Of a DNA stretch of 64,000 nt, positions 38,763 to 50,828 are shown in pieces. This DNA is from Halichoerus grypus. Lineage: Eukaryota; Chordata; Mammalia; Carnivora; Phocidae. The notes below the pieces were generated by a model, which saw only the letters and a list, made by a program, of their open reading frames with translations, had not been told where the DNA came from and searched no databases. A program made the translations under genes and the position numbers. The number at the start of each line of letters is the position of its first letter. The first letter of the stretch is position 1. Location of the stretch: positions 81,260,414 through 81,324,413 of the forward strand of contig NC_135715.1 in NCBI RefSeq assembly GCF_964656455.1. Direction: 5' to 3'.

Positions 38763-40398
38763 TTCGAGTTAGAAAGCTAGCTATTAGACTTCCATTCAAA
38801 AGTGGGGCCGCAGTAGTAGTTTCATGGAGCAAGTGGGGAGTCGTGTTCTGGCTTCTTCCGGGGCCTGGGTCTCACAAGGAAAATGGTTTTGGACTCACTT
38901 GCTGTGCACTCATGCATGCACACCACACAATGCGTCCACCCTGAGGCATGGCTCTTTTAGCCGAAGCAGGAATTCCCTACAGAGTTGTTCCTTTGTGTTA
39001 GGTGGTTGGCTTATGGCCTGCAGGCACACCCGGGGCAAGGGGACTAGCCTCATAAACAAGAGGTGAGTTGAGAGCTGCCTTCCGCACCGGCCTGTTTCTC
39101 ACTCCATTTCACGTATGGGACCCTTTCCCCGGTCTCTCATACACGAGCACTATACAACTGCGGCTTCAGGAACGGCAATGGTAGCTAAAGCGCAGTAAGG
39201 CTACAGCATTGATTCTTGGTGTTAGTAGCCTGGTAGGCGAATGAGCTGCAGCTGGGATTCTTTACAGACTTGTTTCTTCCCAGTCAGGGTCGAGCACATA
39301 GCATTCCAAGCACACATGGAGCAGTAGTCTTAGCTTCAGGTAGCAAGAGCTGAGTCCAGAGGTGCCTTCTGCCCGGACCTATTTCTCCCTTGGTTTCACG
39401 TATGGAACCCGTTCCCCAGGCTCTCAGCCACGGTACTCGGTGTAATGCTTCCTCCGTCTAGAGGTCGACGGTAGCTAAAGCACGGTTTGTCACAGTGTTG
39501 TTTCTTCGAGTGAGAACGCTAGCTGTTAGACTTCCATGCAAAAGTGGGGTTGCCGTGCTAGCGTGATGAAACACATGGGGAGTCGTGTTCTGCCTTTTGC
39601 TGGGGCCTGAGTCTCTCTCGCAAAAAGCTTTGGACTTCCTTGCATTGCTCTCACGAACGCACACCACAAAATGCTGCCACCCTCAGGAGCAGCTGTTTTA
39701 CCTGCAGCACAGGCTCTCAATCGAGTTTTCCTTCGAGTTAGGTGGCTGTGTTTAAGCCTGCACACACACCCTGGCGAACGGTACTAGCCCCATAACCAGG
39801 ATGTGAGTTGAGAGCTGCCTTCTGTACCGGCCTGCCTCTCCCCGATATTATGATATTGAAACCGTCCCCAGGCTCTCAGCCACAGTACACCCTAAACTGC
39901 TTCGCCCACAGAGAAGTCGACGATAGCTAAAGCACGGTTTCTATACTGTGTAGTTTCTTCGAGTTAGAACGCTAGCTATTAGACTTCCATGCAAATGTGG
40001 GGCTGCCGGGCTAGCTTGGTCAAACACCTGGGGAGTCGTGTTCTGCCTTTCGCTGGGGCCTGAGTCTCACTTGCAAAAAGCTTTGGACTCCCTTGCAGTG
40101 CTCTCACGCACGCACACAACAAAATGCTGCCACCCTCAGGAGCAGCTGTTTGACCTGACGCACAAGCTCTGAACCGAGATTTTCCTTCGAGTCAGGTGGC
40201 TCTGTTTACCCTGGGCAATGGTACTAGCCCCATAACCATGATGTGGATTCAGAGCTGCCTTCTGTACCGGCCTGTCTCTCCCCCGATATTACGATATTGA
40301 AACCGTCCCCAGGCTCTCAGCCACAGTACACCCTAAACTGCTTCGCCCACAGAGAGGTCGACGGTAGCTAAAGCACAGTTTGTCTACAGTGCTGTTTG
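38763..40398 (+). repeat. Satellite block 6, long form (1,636 bp)
   Basis: Counterpart of block 1 within copy B, including TTTGTGTTAGG in its first B unit and the GTCACAG variant near 39489. Differs from block 1 at the GCAGGAATTCC site. Confidence 0.85.
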
Positions 40399-41585
40399 TT
40401 CGAGTTAGAAAGCTAGCTATTAGACTTCCATTCAAAAGTGGGGCCGCAGTAGTAGTTTCATGGAGCAAGTGGGGAGTCGTGTTCTGGCTTCTTCCGGGGC
40501 CTGGGTCTCACAAGGAAAATGGTTTTGGACTCACTTGCTGTGCACTCACGCATGCACACCACACAATGCGTCCACCCTGAGGCATGGCTCTTTTAGCCGA
40601 AGCAGGAATTCCCTACAGAGTTGTTCCTTTGAGTTAGGTGGTTGGCTTATGGCCTGCAGGCACACCCGGGGCAAGGGGACTAGCCTCATAAACAAGAGGT
40701 GAGTTGAGAGCTGCCTTCCGCACCGGCCTGTTTCTCACTCCATTTCACGTATGGGACCCTTTCCCCGGTCTCTCATACACGAGCACTATACAACTCCTGC
40801 GGCTTCAGGAACGGCAATGGTAGCTAAAGCGCAGTAAGGCTACAGCATTGATTCTTGGTGTTAGTAGCCTGGTAGGCGAATGAGCTGCAGCTGGGATTCT
40901 TTACAGACTTGTTTCTTCCCAGTCAGGGTCGAGCACATAGCATTCCAAGCACACATGGAGCAGTAGTCTTAGCTTCAGGTAGCAAGAGCTGAGTCCAGAG
41001 GTGCCTTCTGCCCGGACCTATTTCTCCCTTGGTTTCACGTATGGAACCCGTTCCCCAGGCTCTCAGCCACGGTACTCCGTGTAATGCTTCCTCCGCCTAG
41101 AGGTCGACAGTAGCTAAAGCACGGTTTGTCTACAGTGTTGTTTCTTCGAGTGAGAACACTAGCTGTTAGACTTCCATGCAAAAGTGGGGCTGCCGTGCTA
41201 GCGTGATGAAACACATGGGGAGTCGTGTTCTGCCTTTCGCTGGGGCCTGAGTCTCACTCGCAAAAAGCTTTGGACTTCCTTGCAGTGCTCTCACGAACGC
41301 ACACCACAAAATGCTGCCACCCTCAGGAGCAGCTGTTTTACCTGCAGCACAGGCTCTCAACCGAGATTTTCCTTCGAGTTAGGTGGCTGTGTTTACCCTG
41401 GGCAACGGTACTAGCCCCATAACCGTGATGTGGGTTCAGAGCTGCCTTCTGTACCGGCCTGTCTCTCCCCCGATATTACGATATTGAAACCGTCCCCAGG
41501 CTCTCAGCCACAGTACACCCTAAACTGCTCCTCCCACAGAGAGGTCGACGGTAGCTAAAGCACGGTTTGTCTACAGTGTTGTTTG
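40399..41585 (+). repeat. Satellite block 7, short form (1,187 bp)
   Basis: Counterpart of block 2, including CCGCCTAGAGG and GTCGACAGTAGC before the second A unit. One difference is visible near 40,951-40,957: ACAGACTTG against ACAGGCTTG in block 2. Confidence 0.85.
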
Positions 41586-42784
41586 TTCGAGTTAGAAAGC
41601 TAGCTATTAATCTTCCATTCAAAAGTGGGGCCGCAGTAGTAGTTTCATGGAGCAAGTGGGGAGTGGTGTTCTGGCTTCTTCCGGGGCCTGGGTCTCACAA
41701 GGAAAATGGTTTTGGACTCACTTGCTGTGCACTCACGCATGCACACCACACAATGCGTCCACCCTGAGGCATGGCTCTTTTAGCCGAAGCAGGAATTCCC
41801 TACAGAGTTGTTCCTTTGAGTTAGGTGGTTGGCTTATGGCCTGCAGGCACACCCGGGGCAAGGGGACTAGCCTCATAAACAAGAGGTGAGTTGAGAGCTG
41901 CCTTCCGCACCGGCCTGTTTCTCACTCCATTTCACGTATGGGACCCTTTCCCCGGTCTCTCATACACGAGCACTATACAACTCCTGCGGCTTCAGGAACG
42001 GCAATGGTAGCTAAAGCGCAGTAAGGCTACAGCATTGATTCTTGGTGTTAGTAGCCTGGTAGGCGAATGAGCTGCAGCTGGGATTCTTTACAGACTTGTT
42101 TCTTCCCAGTCAGGGTCGAGCACATAGCATTCCAAGCACACATGGAGCAGTAGTCTTAGCTTCAGGTAGCAAGAGCTGAGTCCAGAGGTGCCTTCTGCCC
42201 GGACCTATTTCTCCCTTGGTTTCACGTATGGAACCCGTTCCCCAGGCTCTCAGCCACGGTACTCCGTGTAATGCTTCCTCCGTCTAGAGGTCGACGGTAG
42301 CTAAAGCACGGTTTGTCTACAGTGTTGTTTCTTCGAGTGAGAACGCAGGCTGTTAGACTTCCATGCAAAAGTGGGGCTGCCGTGCTAGCGTGATGAAACA
42401 CATGGGGAGTCGTGTTCTGCCTTTCGCTGGGGCCTGAGTCTCACTCGCAAAAAGCTTTGGACTTCCTTGCAGTGCTCTCACGCACGCACACCACCAAATG
42501 CTGCCACCCTCAGGAGCAGCTGTTTTACCTGCAGCACAGGCTCTCAATCGAGTTTTCCTTCGAGTTAGGTGGCTGTGTTTAAGCCTGCACACACACCCTG
42601 GCGAACGGTACTAGCCCCATAACCAGGATGTGAGTTGAGAGCTGCCTTCTGTACCGGCCTGCCTCTCCCCGATATTATGATATTGAAACCGTCCCCAGGC
42701 TCTCAGCCACAGTACACCCTAAACTGCTTCGCCCACAGAGAAGTCGACGGTAGCTAAAGCACGGTTTCTATACTGTGTAGTTTC
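41586..42784 (+). repeat. Satellite block 8 (1,199 bp)
   Basis: Counterpart of block 3, with the same GGGGAGTGGTG variant and GAACGCAGGCTG in the second A unit. It differs in GTTTCATGGAG (block 3 GTTTCGTGGAG), GTGCACTCACG, and CAGTGTTG (block 3 CAGTATTG). Confidence 0.85.
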
Positions 42785-43981
42785 TTCGAGTTAGAACGCT
42801 AGCTATTAGACTTCCATGCAAATGTGGGGCTGCCGGGCTAGCTTGGTCAAACACCTGGGGAGTCGTGTTCTGGCTTCTTCCGGGGCCTGGGTCTCACAAG
42901 GAAAATGGTTTTGGACTCACTTGCTGTGCACTCACGCATGCACACCACACAATGCGTCCACCCTGAGGCATGGCTCTTTTAGCCGAAGCAGGAATTCCCT
43001 ACAGAGTTGTTCCTTTGAGTTAGGTGGTTGGCTTATGGCCTGCAGGCACACCCGGGGCAAGGGGACTAGCCTCATAAACAAGAGGTGAGTTGAGAGCTGC
43101 CTTCCGCACCGGCCTGTTTCTCACTCCATTTCACGTATGGGACCCTTTCCCCGGTCTCTCATACACGAGCACTATACAACTGCGGCTTCAGGAACGGCAA
43201 TGGTAGCTAAAGCGCAGTAAGGCTACAGCATTGATTCTTGGTGTTAGTAGCCTGGTAGGCGAATGAGCTGCAGCTGGGATTCTTTACAGACTTGTTTCTT
43301 CCCAGTCAGGGTCGAGCACATAGCATTCCAAGCACACATGGAGCAGTAGTCTTAGCTTCAGGTAGCAAGAGCTGAGTCCAGAGGTGCCTTCTGCCCGGAC
43401 CTATTTCTCCCTTGGTTTCACGTATGGAACCCGTTCCCCAGGCTCTCAGCCACGGTACTCCGTGTAATGCTTCCTCCGTCTAGAGGTCGGCGGTAGCTAA
43501 AGCACGGTTCGTCTACAGTGTTGTTTCTTCGAGTGAGAACACTAGCTGTTAGACTTCCATGCAAAAGTGGGGCTGGCGTGCTAGCGTGATGAAACACATG
43601 GGGAGTCTTATTCTGCCTTTCGCTGGGGCCTGAGTCTCACTCGCAAAAAGCTTTGGACTTCCTTGCAGTGCTCTCAAGCACGCACACCACAAAATGCTGC
43701 CACCCTCAGGACCAGCTGTTTTACCTGCAGGACAGGCTCTCAAACGAGTTTTTCCTTCGAGTTAGGTGGCTGTGTTTAAGCCTGCACACACAGGCTGGGC
43801 AACGGTACTAGCCCCATAACCAGGATGTGAGTTGAGACCTGCCTTCTGTACCGGCCTGTCTCTCCCCGATATTACGATATTGAAACCGTCCCCAGGCTCT
43901 CAGCCACAGTACACCCTAAACTGCTACTCCCACAGAGAGGTCGACGGTAGCTAAAGCACGGTTTGTCTACAGTGTTGTTTG
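42785..43981 (+). repeat. Satellite block 9 with hybrid opening unit (1,197 bp)
   Basis: Counterpart of block 4: same hybrid A unit with the same crossover stretch, and the same rare GGTTCGTCTAC and CACACAGGCTGGG variants. 3 bp shorter in C. Confidence 0.85.
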
Positions 43982-45165
43982 TTCGAGTTAGAAAGCTAGC
44001 TATTAATCTTCCATTCAAAAGTGGGGCCGCAGTAGTAGTTTCATGGAGCAAGTGGGGAGTCGTGTTCTGGCTTCTTCCGGGGCCTGGGTCTCACAAGGAA
44101 AATGGTTTTGGACTCACTTGCTGTGCACTCACGCATGCACACCACACAATGCGTCCACCCTGACGCATGGCTCTTTTAGCCGAAGCAGGAATTCCCTACA
44201 GAGTTGTTCCTTTGAGTTAGGTGGTTGGCTTATGGCCTGCAGGCACACCCGGGGCAAGGGGACTAGCCTCATAAACAAGAGGTGAGTTGAGAGCTGCCTT
44301 CCGCACCGGCCTGTTTCTCACTCCATTTCACGTATGGGACCCTTTCCCCGGTCGCTCATACACGAGCACTATACAACTGCAGCTTCAGGAACGGCAATGG
44401 TAGCTAAAGCGCAGTAAGGCTACAGCATTGATTCTTGGTGTTAGTAGCCTGGTAGGCGAATGAGCTGCAGCTGGGATTCTTTACAGACTTGTTTCTTCCC
44501 AGTCAGGGTCGAGCACATAGCATTCCAAGCACACATGGAGCAGTAGTCTTAGCTTCAGGTAGCAAGAGCTGAGTCCAGAGGTGCCTTGTGCCCGGACCTA
44601 TTTCTCCCTTGGTTTCACGTATGGAACCCGTTCCCCAGGCTCTCAGCCACGGTACTCCGTGTAATGCTTCCTCCGTCTAGAGGTCGACGGTAGCTAAAGC
44701 ACGGTTTGTCTACAGTGTTGTTTCTTCGAGTGAGAACACTAGCTGTTAGACTTCCATGCAAAAGTGGGGCTGGCGTGCTAGCGTGATGAAACACATGGGG
44801 AGTCGTGTTCTGCCTTTCGCTGGGGCCTGAGTCTCACTCGCAAAAAGCTTTGGACTTCCTTGCAGTGCTCTCACGCACGCACACAACAAAATGCTGCCAC
44901 CCTCAGGAGCAGCTGTTTTACCTGCAGCACAGGCTCTCAACCGAGATTTTCCTTCGAGTTAGGTGGCTGTGTTTACCCTGGGCAATGGTACTAGCCCCAT
45001 AACCATGATGTGGGTTCAGAGCTGCCTTCTGTACCGGCCTGTCTCTCCCCCGATATTACGATATTGAAACCGTCCCCAGGCTCTCAGCCACAGTACACCC
45101 GAAACTGCTACTCCCACAGAGAGGTCGACGGTAGCTAAAGCACGGTTTGTCTACAGTGTTGTTTG
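43982..45165 (+). repeat. Satellite block 10, short form (1,184 bp)
   Basis: A-B-C-A-B. In copy A the corresponding place holds a long block (block 5), so the regular 6.86-kb plan breaks here. Carries GTCGCTCATA, ACTGCAGCTTC and CACCCGAAACTGC as private changes. Confidence 0.85.
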
Positions 45166-46362
45166 TTCGAGTTAGAAAGCTAGCTATTAATCTTCCATTC
45201 AAAAGTGGGGCCGCAGTAGTAGTTTCATGGAGCAAGTGGGGAGTCGTGTTCTGGCTTCTTCCGGGGCCTGGGTCTCACAAGGAAAATGGTTTTGGACTCA
45301 CTTGCTGTGCACTCACGCATGCACACCACACAATGCGTCCACCCTGAGGCATGGCTCTTTTAGCCGAAGCAGGAATTCCCTACAGAGTTGTTCCTTTGAG
45401 TTAGGTGGTTGGCTTATGGCCTGCAGGCACACCCGGGGCAAGGGGACTAGCCTCATAAACAAGAGGTGAGTTGAGAGCTGCCTTCCGCACCGGCCTGTTT
45501 CTCACTCCATTTCACGTATGGGACCCTTTCCCCGGTCTCTCATACACGAGCACTATACAACTGCGGCTTCAGGAACGGCAATGGTAGCTAAAGCGCAGTA
45601 AGGCTACAGCATTGATTCTTGGTGTTAGTAGCCTGGTAGGCGAATGAGCTGCAGCTGGGATTCTTTACAGACTTGTTTCTTCCCAGTCAGGGTCGAGCAC
45701 ATAGCATTCCAAGCACACATGGAGCAGTAGTCTTAGCTTCAGGTAGCAAGAGCTGAGTCCAGAGGTGCCTTCTGCCCGGACCTATTTCTCCCTTGGTTTC
45801 ACGTATGGAACCCGTTCCCCAGGCTCTCAGCCACGGTACTCCGTGTAATGCTTCCTCCGTCTAGAGGTCGACGGTAGCTAAAGCACCGTTTCTCTACAGT
45901 GTTGTTTCTTCGAGTGAGAACGCTAGCTGTTAGACTTCCATGCAAAAGTGGGGCTGGCGTGCTAGCGTGATGAAACACATGGGGAGTCGTGTTCTGCCTT
46001 TCGCTGGGGCCTGAGTCTCACTCGCAAAAAGCTTTGGACTTCCTTGCAGTGCTCTCAAGCACGCACACCACAAAATGCTGCCACCCTCAGGAGCAGCTCT
46101 TTTACCTGCAGGACAGGCTCTCAACCGAGTTTTTCCTTCGAGTTAGGTGGCTGTGTTTAAGCCTGCACACACAGGCTGGGCAACGGTACTAGCCCCATAA
46201 CCAGGATGTGAGTTGAGACCTGCCTTCTGTACCGGCCTGTCTCTCCCCGATATTACGATATTGAAACCGTCCCCAGGCTCTCAGCCACAGTACACCCTAA
46301 ACTGCTACTCCCACAGAGAGGTCGACGGTAGCTAAAGCACGGTTTGTCTACAGTGTTGTTTG
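45166..46362 (+). repeat. Satellite block 11 (1,197 bp)
   Basis: A-B-C-A-B ending in the CACACAGGCTGGG type of B unit that also ends blocks 4 and 9. Private change AAGCACCGTTTC near 45,886. Confidence 0.85.
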
Positions 46363-47558
46363 TTCGAGTTAGAAACCTAGCTATTAATCTTCCATTCAAA
46401 AGTGGGGCCGCAGTAGTAGTTTCATGGAGCAAGTGGGGAGTCGTGTTCTGGCTTCTTCCGGGGCCTGGGTCTCTCAAGGAAAATGGTTTTGGACTCCCTT
46501 GCTGTGCACTCACGCATGCACACCACACAATGCGTCCACCCTGAGGCATGGCTCTTTTAGCCGAAGCAGGAATTCCCTACAGAGTTGTTCCTTTGAGTTA
46601 GGTGGTTGGCTTATGGCCTGCAGGCACACCCGGGGCAAGGGGACTAGCCTCATAAACAAGAGGTGAGTTGAGAGCTGCCTTCCGCACCGGCCTGTTTCTC
46701 ACTCCATTTCACGTATGGGACCCTTTCCCCGGTCTCTCATACACGAGCACTATACAACTGCGGCTTCAGGAACGGCAATGGTAGCTAAAGCGCAGTAAGG
46801 CTACAGCATTGATTCTTGGTGTTAGTAGCCTGGTAGGCGAATGAGCTGCAGCTGGGATTCTTTACAGACTTGTTTCTTCCCAGTCAGGGTCGAGCACATA
46901 GCATTCCAAGCACACATGGAGCAGTAGTCTTAGCTTCAGGTAGCAAGAGCTGAGTCCAGAGGTGCCTTCTGCCCGGACCTATTTCTCCCTTGGTTTCACG
47001 TATGGAACCCGTTCCCCAGGCTCTCAGCCACGGTACTCCGTGTAATGCTTCCTCCGTCTAGAGGTCGACGGTAGCTAAAGCACGGTTTCTCTACAGTGTT
47101 GTTTCTTCGAGTGAGAACGCTAGCTGTTAGACTTCCATGCAAAAGTGGGGCTGGCGTGCTAGCGTGATGAAACACATGGGGAGTCGTGTTCTGCCTTTCG
47201 CTGGGGCCTGAGTCTCACTCGCAAAAAGCTTTGGACTTCCTTGCAGTGCTCTCACGCACGCACACCACCAAATGCTGCCACCCTCAGGAGCAGCTGTTTT
47301 ACCTGCAGCACAGGCTCTCAATCGAGTTTTCCTTCGAGTTAGGTGGCTGTGTTTAAGCCTGCACACACACCCTGGCGAACGGTACTAGCCCCATAACCAG
47401 GATGTGAGTTGAGAGCTGCCTTCTGTACCGGCCTGCCTCTCCCCGATATTATGATATTGAAACCGTCCCCAGGCTCTCAGCCACAGTACACCCTAAACTG
47501 CTTCGCCCACAGAGAAGTCGACGGTAGCTAAAGCACGGTTTCTATACTGTGTAGTTTC
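46363..47558 (+). repeat. Satellite block 12 (1,196 bp)
   Basis: A-B-C-A-B with private changes GAAACCTAGC, GGTCTCTCAAGG and GACTCCCTTGC in the opening A unit. The last B is full length, like blocks 3 and 8, and is followed by a hybrid block as they are. Confidence 0.85.
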
Positions 47559-48740
47559 TTCGAGTTAGAACGCTAGCTATTAGACTTCCATGCAAATGTG
47601 GGGCTGCCGGGCTAGCTTGGTCAAACACCTGGGGAGTCGTGTTCTGGCTTCTTCCGGGGCCTGGGTCTCACAAGGAAAATGGTTTTGGACTCACTTGCTG
47701 TGCACTCACGCATGCACACCACACAATGCGTCCACCCTGAGGCATGGCTCTTTTAGCCGAAGCAGGAATTCCCTACAGAGTTGTTCCTTTGAGTTAGGTG
47801 GTTGGCTTATGGCCTGCAGGCACACCCGGGGCAAGGGGACTAGCCTCATAAACAAGAGGTGAGTTGAGAGCTGCCTTCCGCACCGGCCTGTTTCTCACTC
47901 CATTTCACGTATGGGACCCTTTCCCCGGTCTCTCATACACGACCACTATACAACTGCGGCTTCAGGAACGGCAATGGTAGCTAAAGCGCAGTAAGGCTAC
48001 AGCATTGATTCTTGGTGTTAGTAGCCTGGTAGGCGAATGAGCTGCAGCTGGGATTCTTTACAGACTTGTTTCTTCCCAGTCAGGGTCGAGCACATAGCGT
48101 TCCAAGCACACATGGAGCAGTAGTCTTAGCTTCAGGTAGCAAGAGCTGAGTCCAGAGGTGCCTTCTGCCCAGACCTATTTCTCCCTTGGTTTCACGTATG
48201 GAACCCGTTCCCCAGGCTCTCAGCCACGGTACTCCGTGTAATGCTTCCTCCGTCTAGAGGTCGACGGTAGCTAAAGCACGGTTTGTCTACAGTGTTGTTT
48301 CTTCGAGTGAGAACACTAGCTGTTAGACTTCCATGCAAAAGTGGGGCTGCCGTGCTAGCGTGATGAAACACATGGGGAGTCGTGTTCTGCCTTTCGCTGG
48401 GGCCTGAGTCTCACTCGCAAAAAGCTTTGGACTTCCTTGCAGTGCTCTCACGCACGCACACCACAAAATGCTGCCACCCTCAGGAGCAGCTGTTTTACCA
48501 GCAGCACAGGCTCTCAACCGAGATTTTCCTTCGAGTTAGGTGGCTGTGTTTACCCTGGGCAACGGTACTAGCCCCATAACCATGATGTGGGTTCAGAGCT
48601 GCCTTCTGTACCGGCCTGTCTCTCCCCCGATATTACGATATTGAAACCGTCCCCAGGCTCTCAGCCACAGTACACCCTAAACTGCTCCTCCCACAGAGAG
48701 GTCGACGGTAGCTAAAGCACGGTTTGTCTAGTGTTGTTTG
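47559..48740 (+). repeat. Satellite block 13 with hybrid opening unit (1,182 bp)
   Basis: Third occurrence of the hybrid A unit. The rest resembles block 7 and not blocks 4 and 9 (last B unit GTGTTTACCCTGGG), so the hybrid has been combined with a different tail. Confidence 0.85.
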
Positions 48741-50828
48741 TTCGAGTTAGAAAGCTAGCTATTAGACTTCCATTCAAAAGTGGGGCCGCAGTAGTAGTTT
48801 CATGGAGCAAGTGGGGAGTCGTGTTCTGGCTTCTTCCGGGGCCTGGGTCTCACAAGGAAAATGGTTTTGGACTCACTTGCTGTGCACTCACGCATGCACA
48901 CCACACAATGCGTCCACCCTGAGGCATGGCTCTTTTAGCCGAAGCAGGAATTCCCTACAGAGTTGTTCCTTTGAGTTAGGTGGTTGGCTTATGGCCTGCA
49001 GGCACACCCGGGGCAAGGGGACTAGCCTCATAAACAAGAGGTGAGTTGAGAGCTGCCTTCCGCACCGGCCTGTTTCTCACTCCATTTCACGTATGGGACC
49101 CTTTCCCCGGTCTCTCATACACGAGCACTATACAACTGCGGCTTCAGGAACGGCAATGGTAGCTAAAGCGCAGTAAGGCTACAGCATTGATTCTTGGTGT
49201 TAGTAGCCTGGTAGGCGAATGAGCTGCAGCTGGGATTCTTTACAGACTTGTTTCTTCCCAGTCAGGGTCGAGCACATAGCATTCCAAGCACACATGGAGC
49301 AGTAGTCTTAGCTTCAGGTAGCAAGAGCTGAGTCCAGAGGTGCCTTCTGCCCGGACCTATTTCTCCCTTGGTTTCACGTATGGAACCCGTTCCCCAGGCT
49401 CTCAGCCACGGTACTCCGTGTAATGCTTCCTCCGTCTAGAGGTCGACGGTAGCTAAAGCACGGTTTGTCTACAGTGTTGTTTCTTCGAGTGAGAACGCTA
49501 GCTGTTAGACTTCCATGCAAAAGTGGGGCTGGCGTGCTAGCGTGATGAAACACATGGGGAGTCGTGTTCTGCCTTTCGCTGGGGCCTGAGTCTCACTCGC
49601 AAAAAGCTTTGGACTTCCTTGCAGTGCTCTCAAGCACTTACACCACCAAATGCTGCCACCCTCAGGAGCAGCTGTTTTACCTGCAGCACAGGCTCTCAAT
49701 CGAGTTTTCCTTCGAGTTAGGTGGCTGTGTTTAAGCCTGCACACACACCCTGGCGAACGGTACTAGCCCCATAACCAGAATGTGAGTTGAGAGCTGCCTT
49801 CTGTACCGGCCTGCCTCTCCCCGATATTATGATATTGAAACCGTCCCCAGGCTCTCAGCCACACTAAACCCTAAACTGCTTCGCCCACAGAGAACTCGAC
49901 GGTAGCTAAAGCACGGTTTCTATACTGTGTAGTTTCTTCGAGTTAGAACGCTAGCTATTAGACTGCCATTCAAATATGGGGCTGCCGTGCTAGCTTGGTC
50001 AAACACATGGGGAGTGGTGTTCTGCCTTTCGCTGGGGCCTGAGTCTCACTTGCAAAAAGCTTTGGACTCCCTTGCAGTGCTCTCACGCACGCACACATCA
50101 AAATGCTGCCACCCTCAGGAGCAGCTGTTTTACCTGAAGCACAAGCTCTGAACCGAGATTTTCCTTCGAATTAGGTGGATGTGTTTACCCTGGACAACGG
50201 TACTAGTCCCATAACCATGATGTGGGTTGAGAGCTGCCTTCTGTACCGGCCTGTCTCTCCCCCGATATTACGATATTGAAACCGTCCCCAGGCTCTCAGC
50301 CACAGTACACCCTAAACTCCGTCCACAGAGAGGTCGACGGTAGGTAAAGCACGGTTTCCCTACAGTGTTGTTTCTTCGAGTTAGAACGCTAGCTATTAGA
50401 CTGCCATGCAAATGTGGGGCTGCCGTGCTAGCTTGGTCAAACACATGGTGAGTCGTGTTCTGCCTTTCGCTGGGGCCTGAGTCTCACTCAGAAAAAGCTT
50501 TGGACTCCCTTGCAGTGCTCTCACGCATGCACACAACAAAATGCTGCCACCCTCAGGAGCAGCTGTTTTACCTGAAGCACAGTCTCTCAATCGAGTTTTC
50601 CTTTGAGTTAGGTGGCTGTGTTTAAGCCTGCACACACACCCTGGGCAACGGTACTAGCCCCATAACCATGATGTGGGTTCAGAGCTGCCTTATGTACCGG
50701 CCTGTCTCTCCCCCGATATTACCGTATTGAAACCGTCCCCAGGCTCTCAGCCACAGTACACCCTAAACTGCTTCGCCAACAGAGAGGTCGACGGTAGCTA
50801 AAGCACGGTTTGTCTACAGTGTTGTTTG
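48741..50828 (+). repeat. Satellite block 14, extra-long form (2,088 bp)
   Basis: About nine half-unit positions: the 1.64-kb plan plus one more dimer. It is more diverged than the other blocks (CACTTACACC near 49,635; CACTAAACCC near 49,863; GAACTCGAC near 49,892; GGTAGGTAAAGC near 50,339). This fits a position nearer to the edge of the homogenised region. Confidence 0.8.

Larger units (their letters stand above)
37938..44160 (+). repeat. Near-identical tandem duplication, copy B
   Basis: Matches copy A at an offset of 6,858 bp. The offset becomes 6,855 bp after 43,17x, where copy B has the 3-bp-deleted form ACAACTGCGG. Other small differences: CAATGGTAC at about 40,218 (copy A CAACGGTAC), TCTTATTCTG near 43,607 (copy A TCTTGTTCTG), GGGCAGAATAAG context near 43,615. 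After about 44,160 the following sequence (TGACGCATGG, GTCGCTCATA, GCCTTGTGCC) departs from the corresponding part of copy A. Confidence 0.8.
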
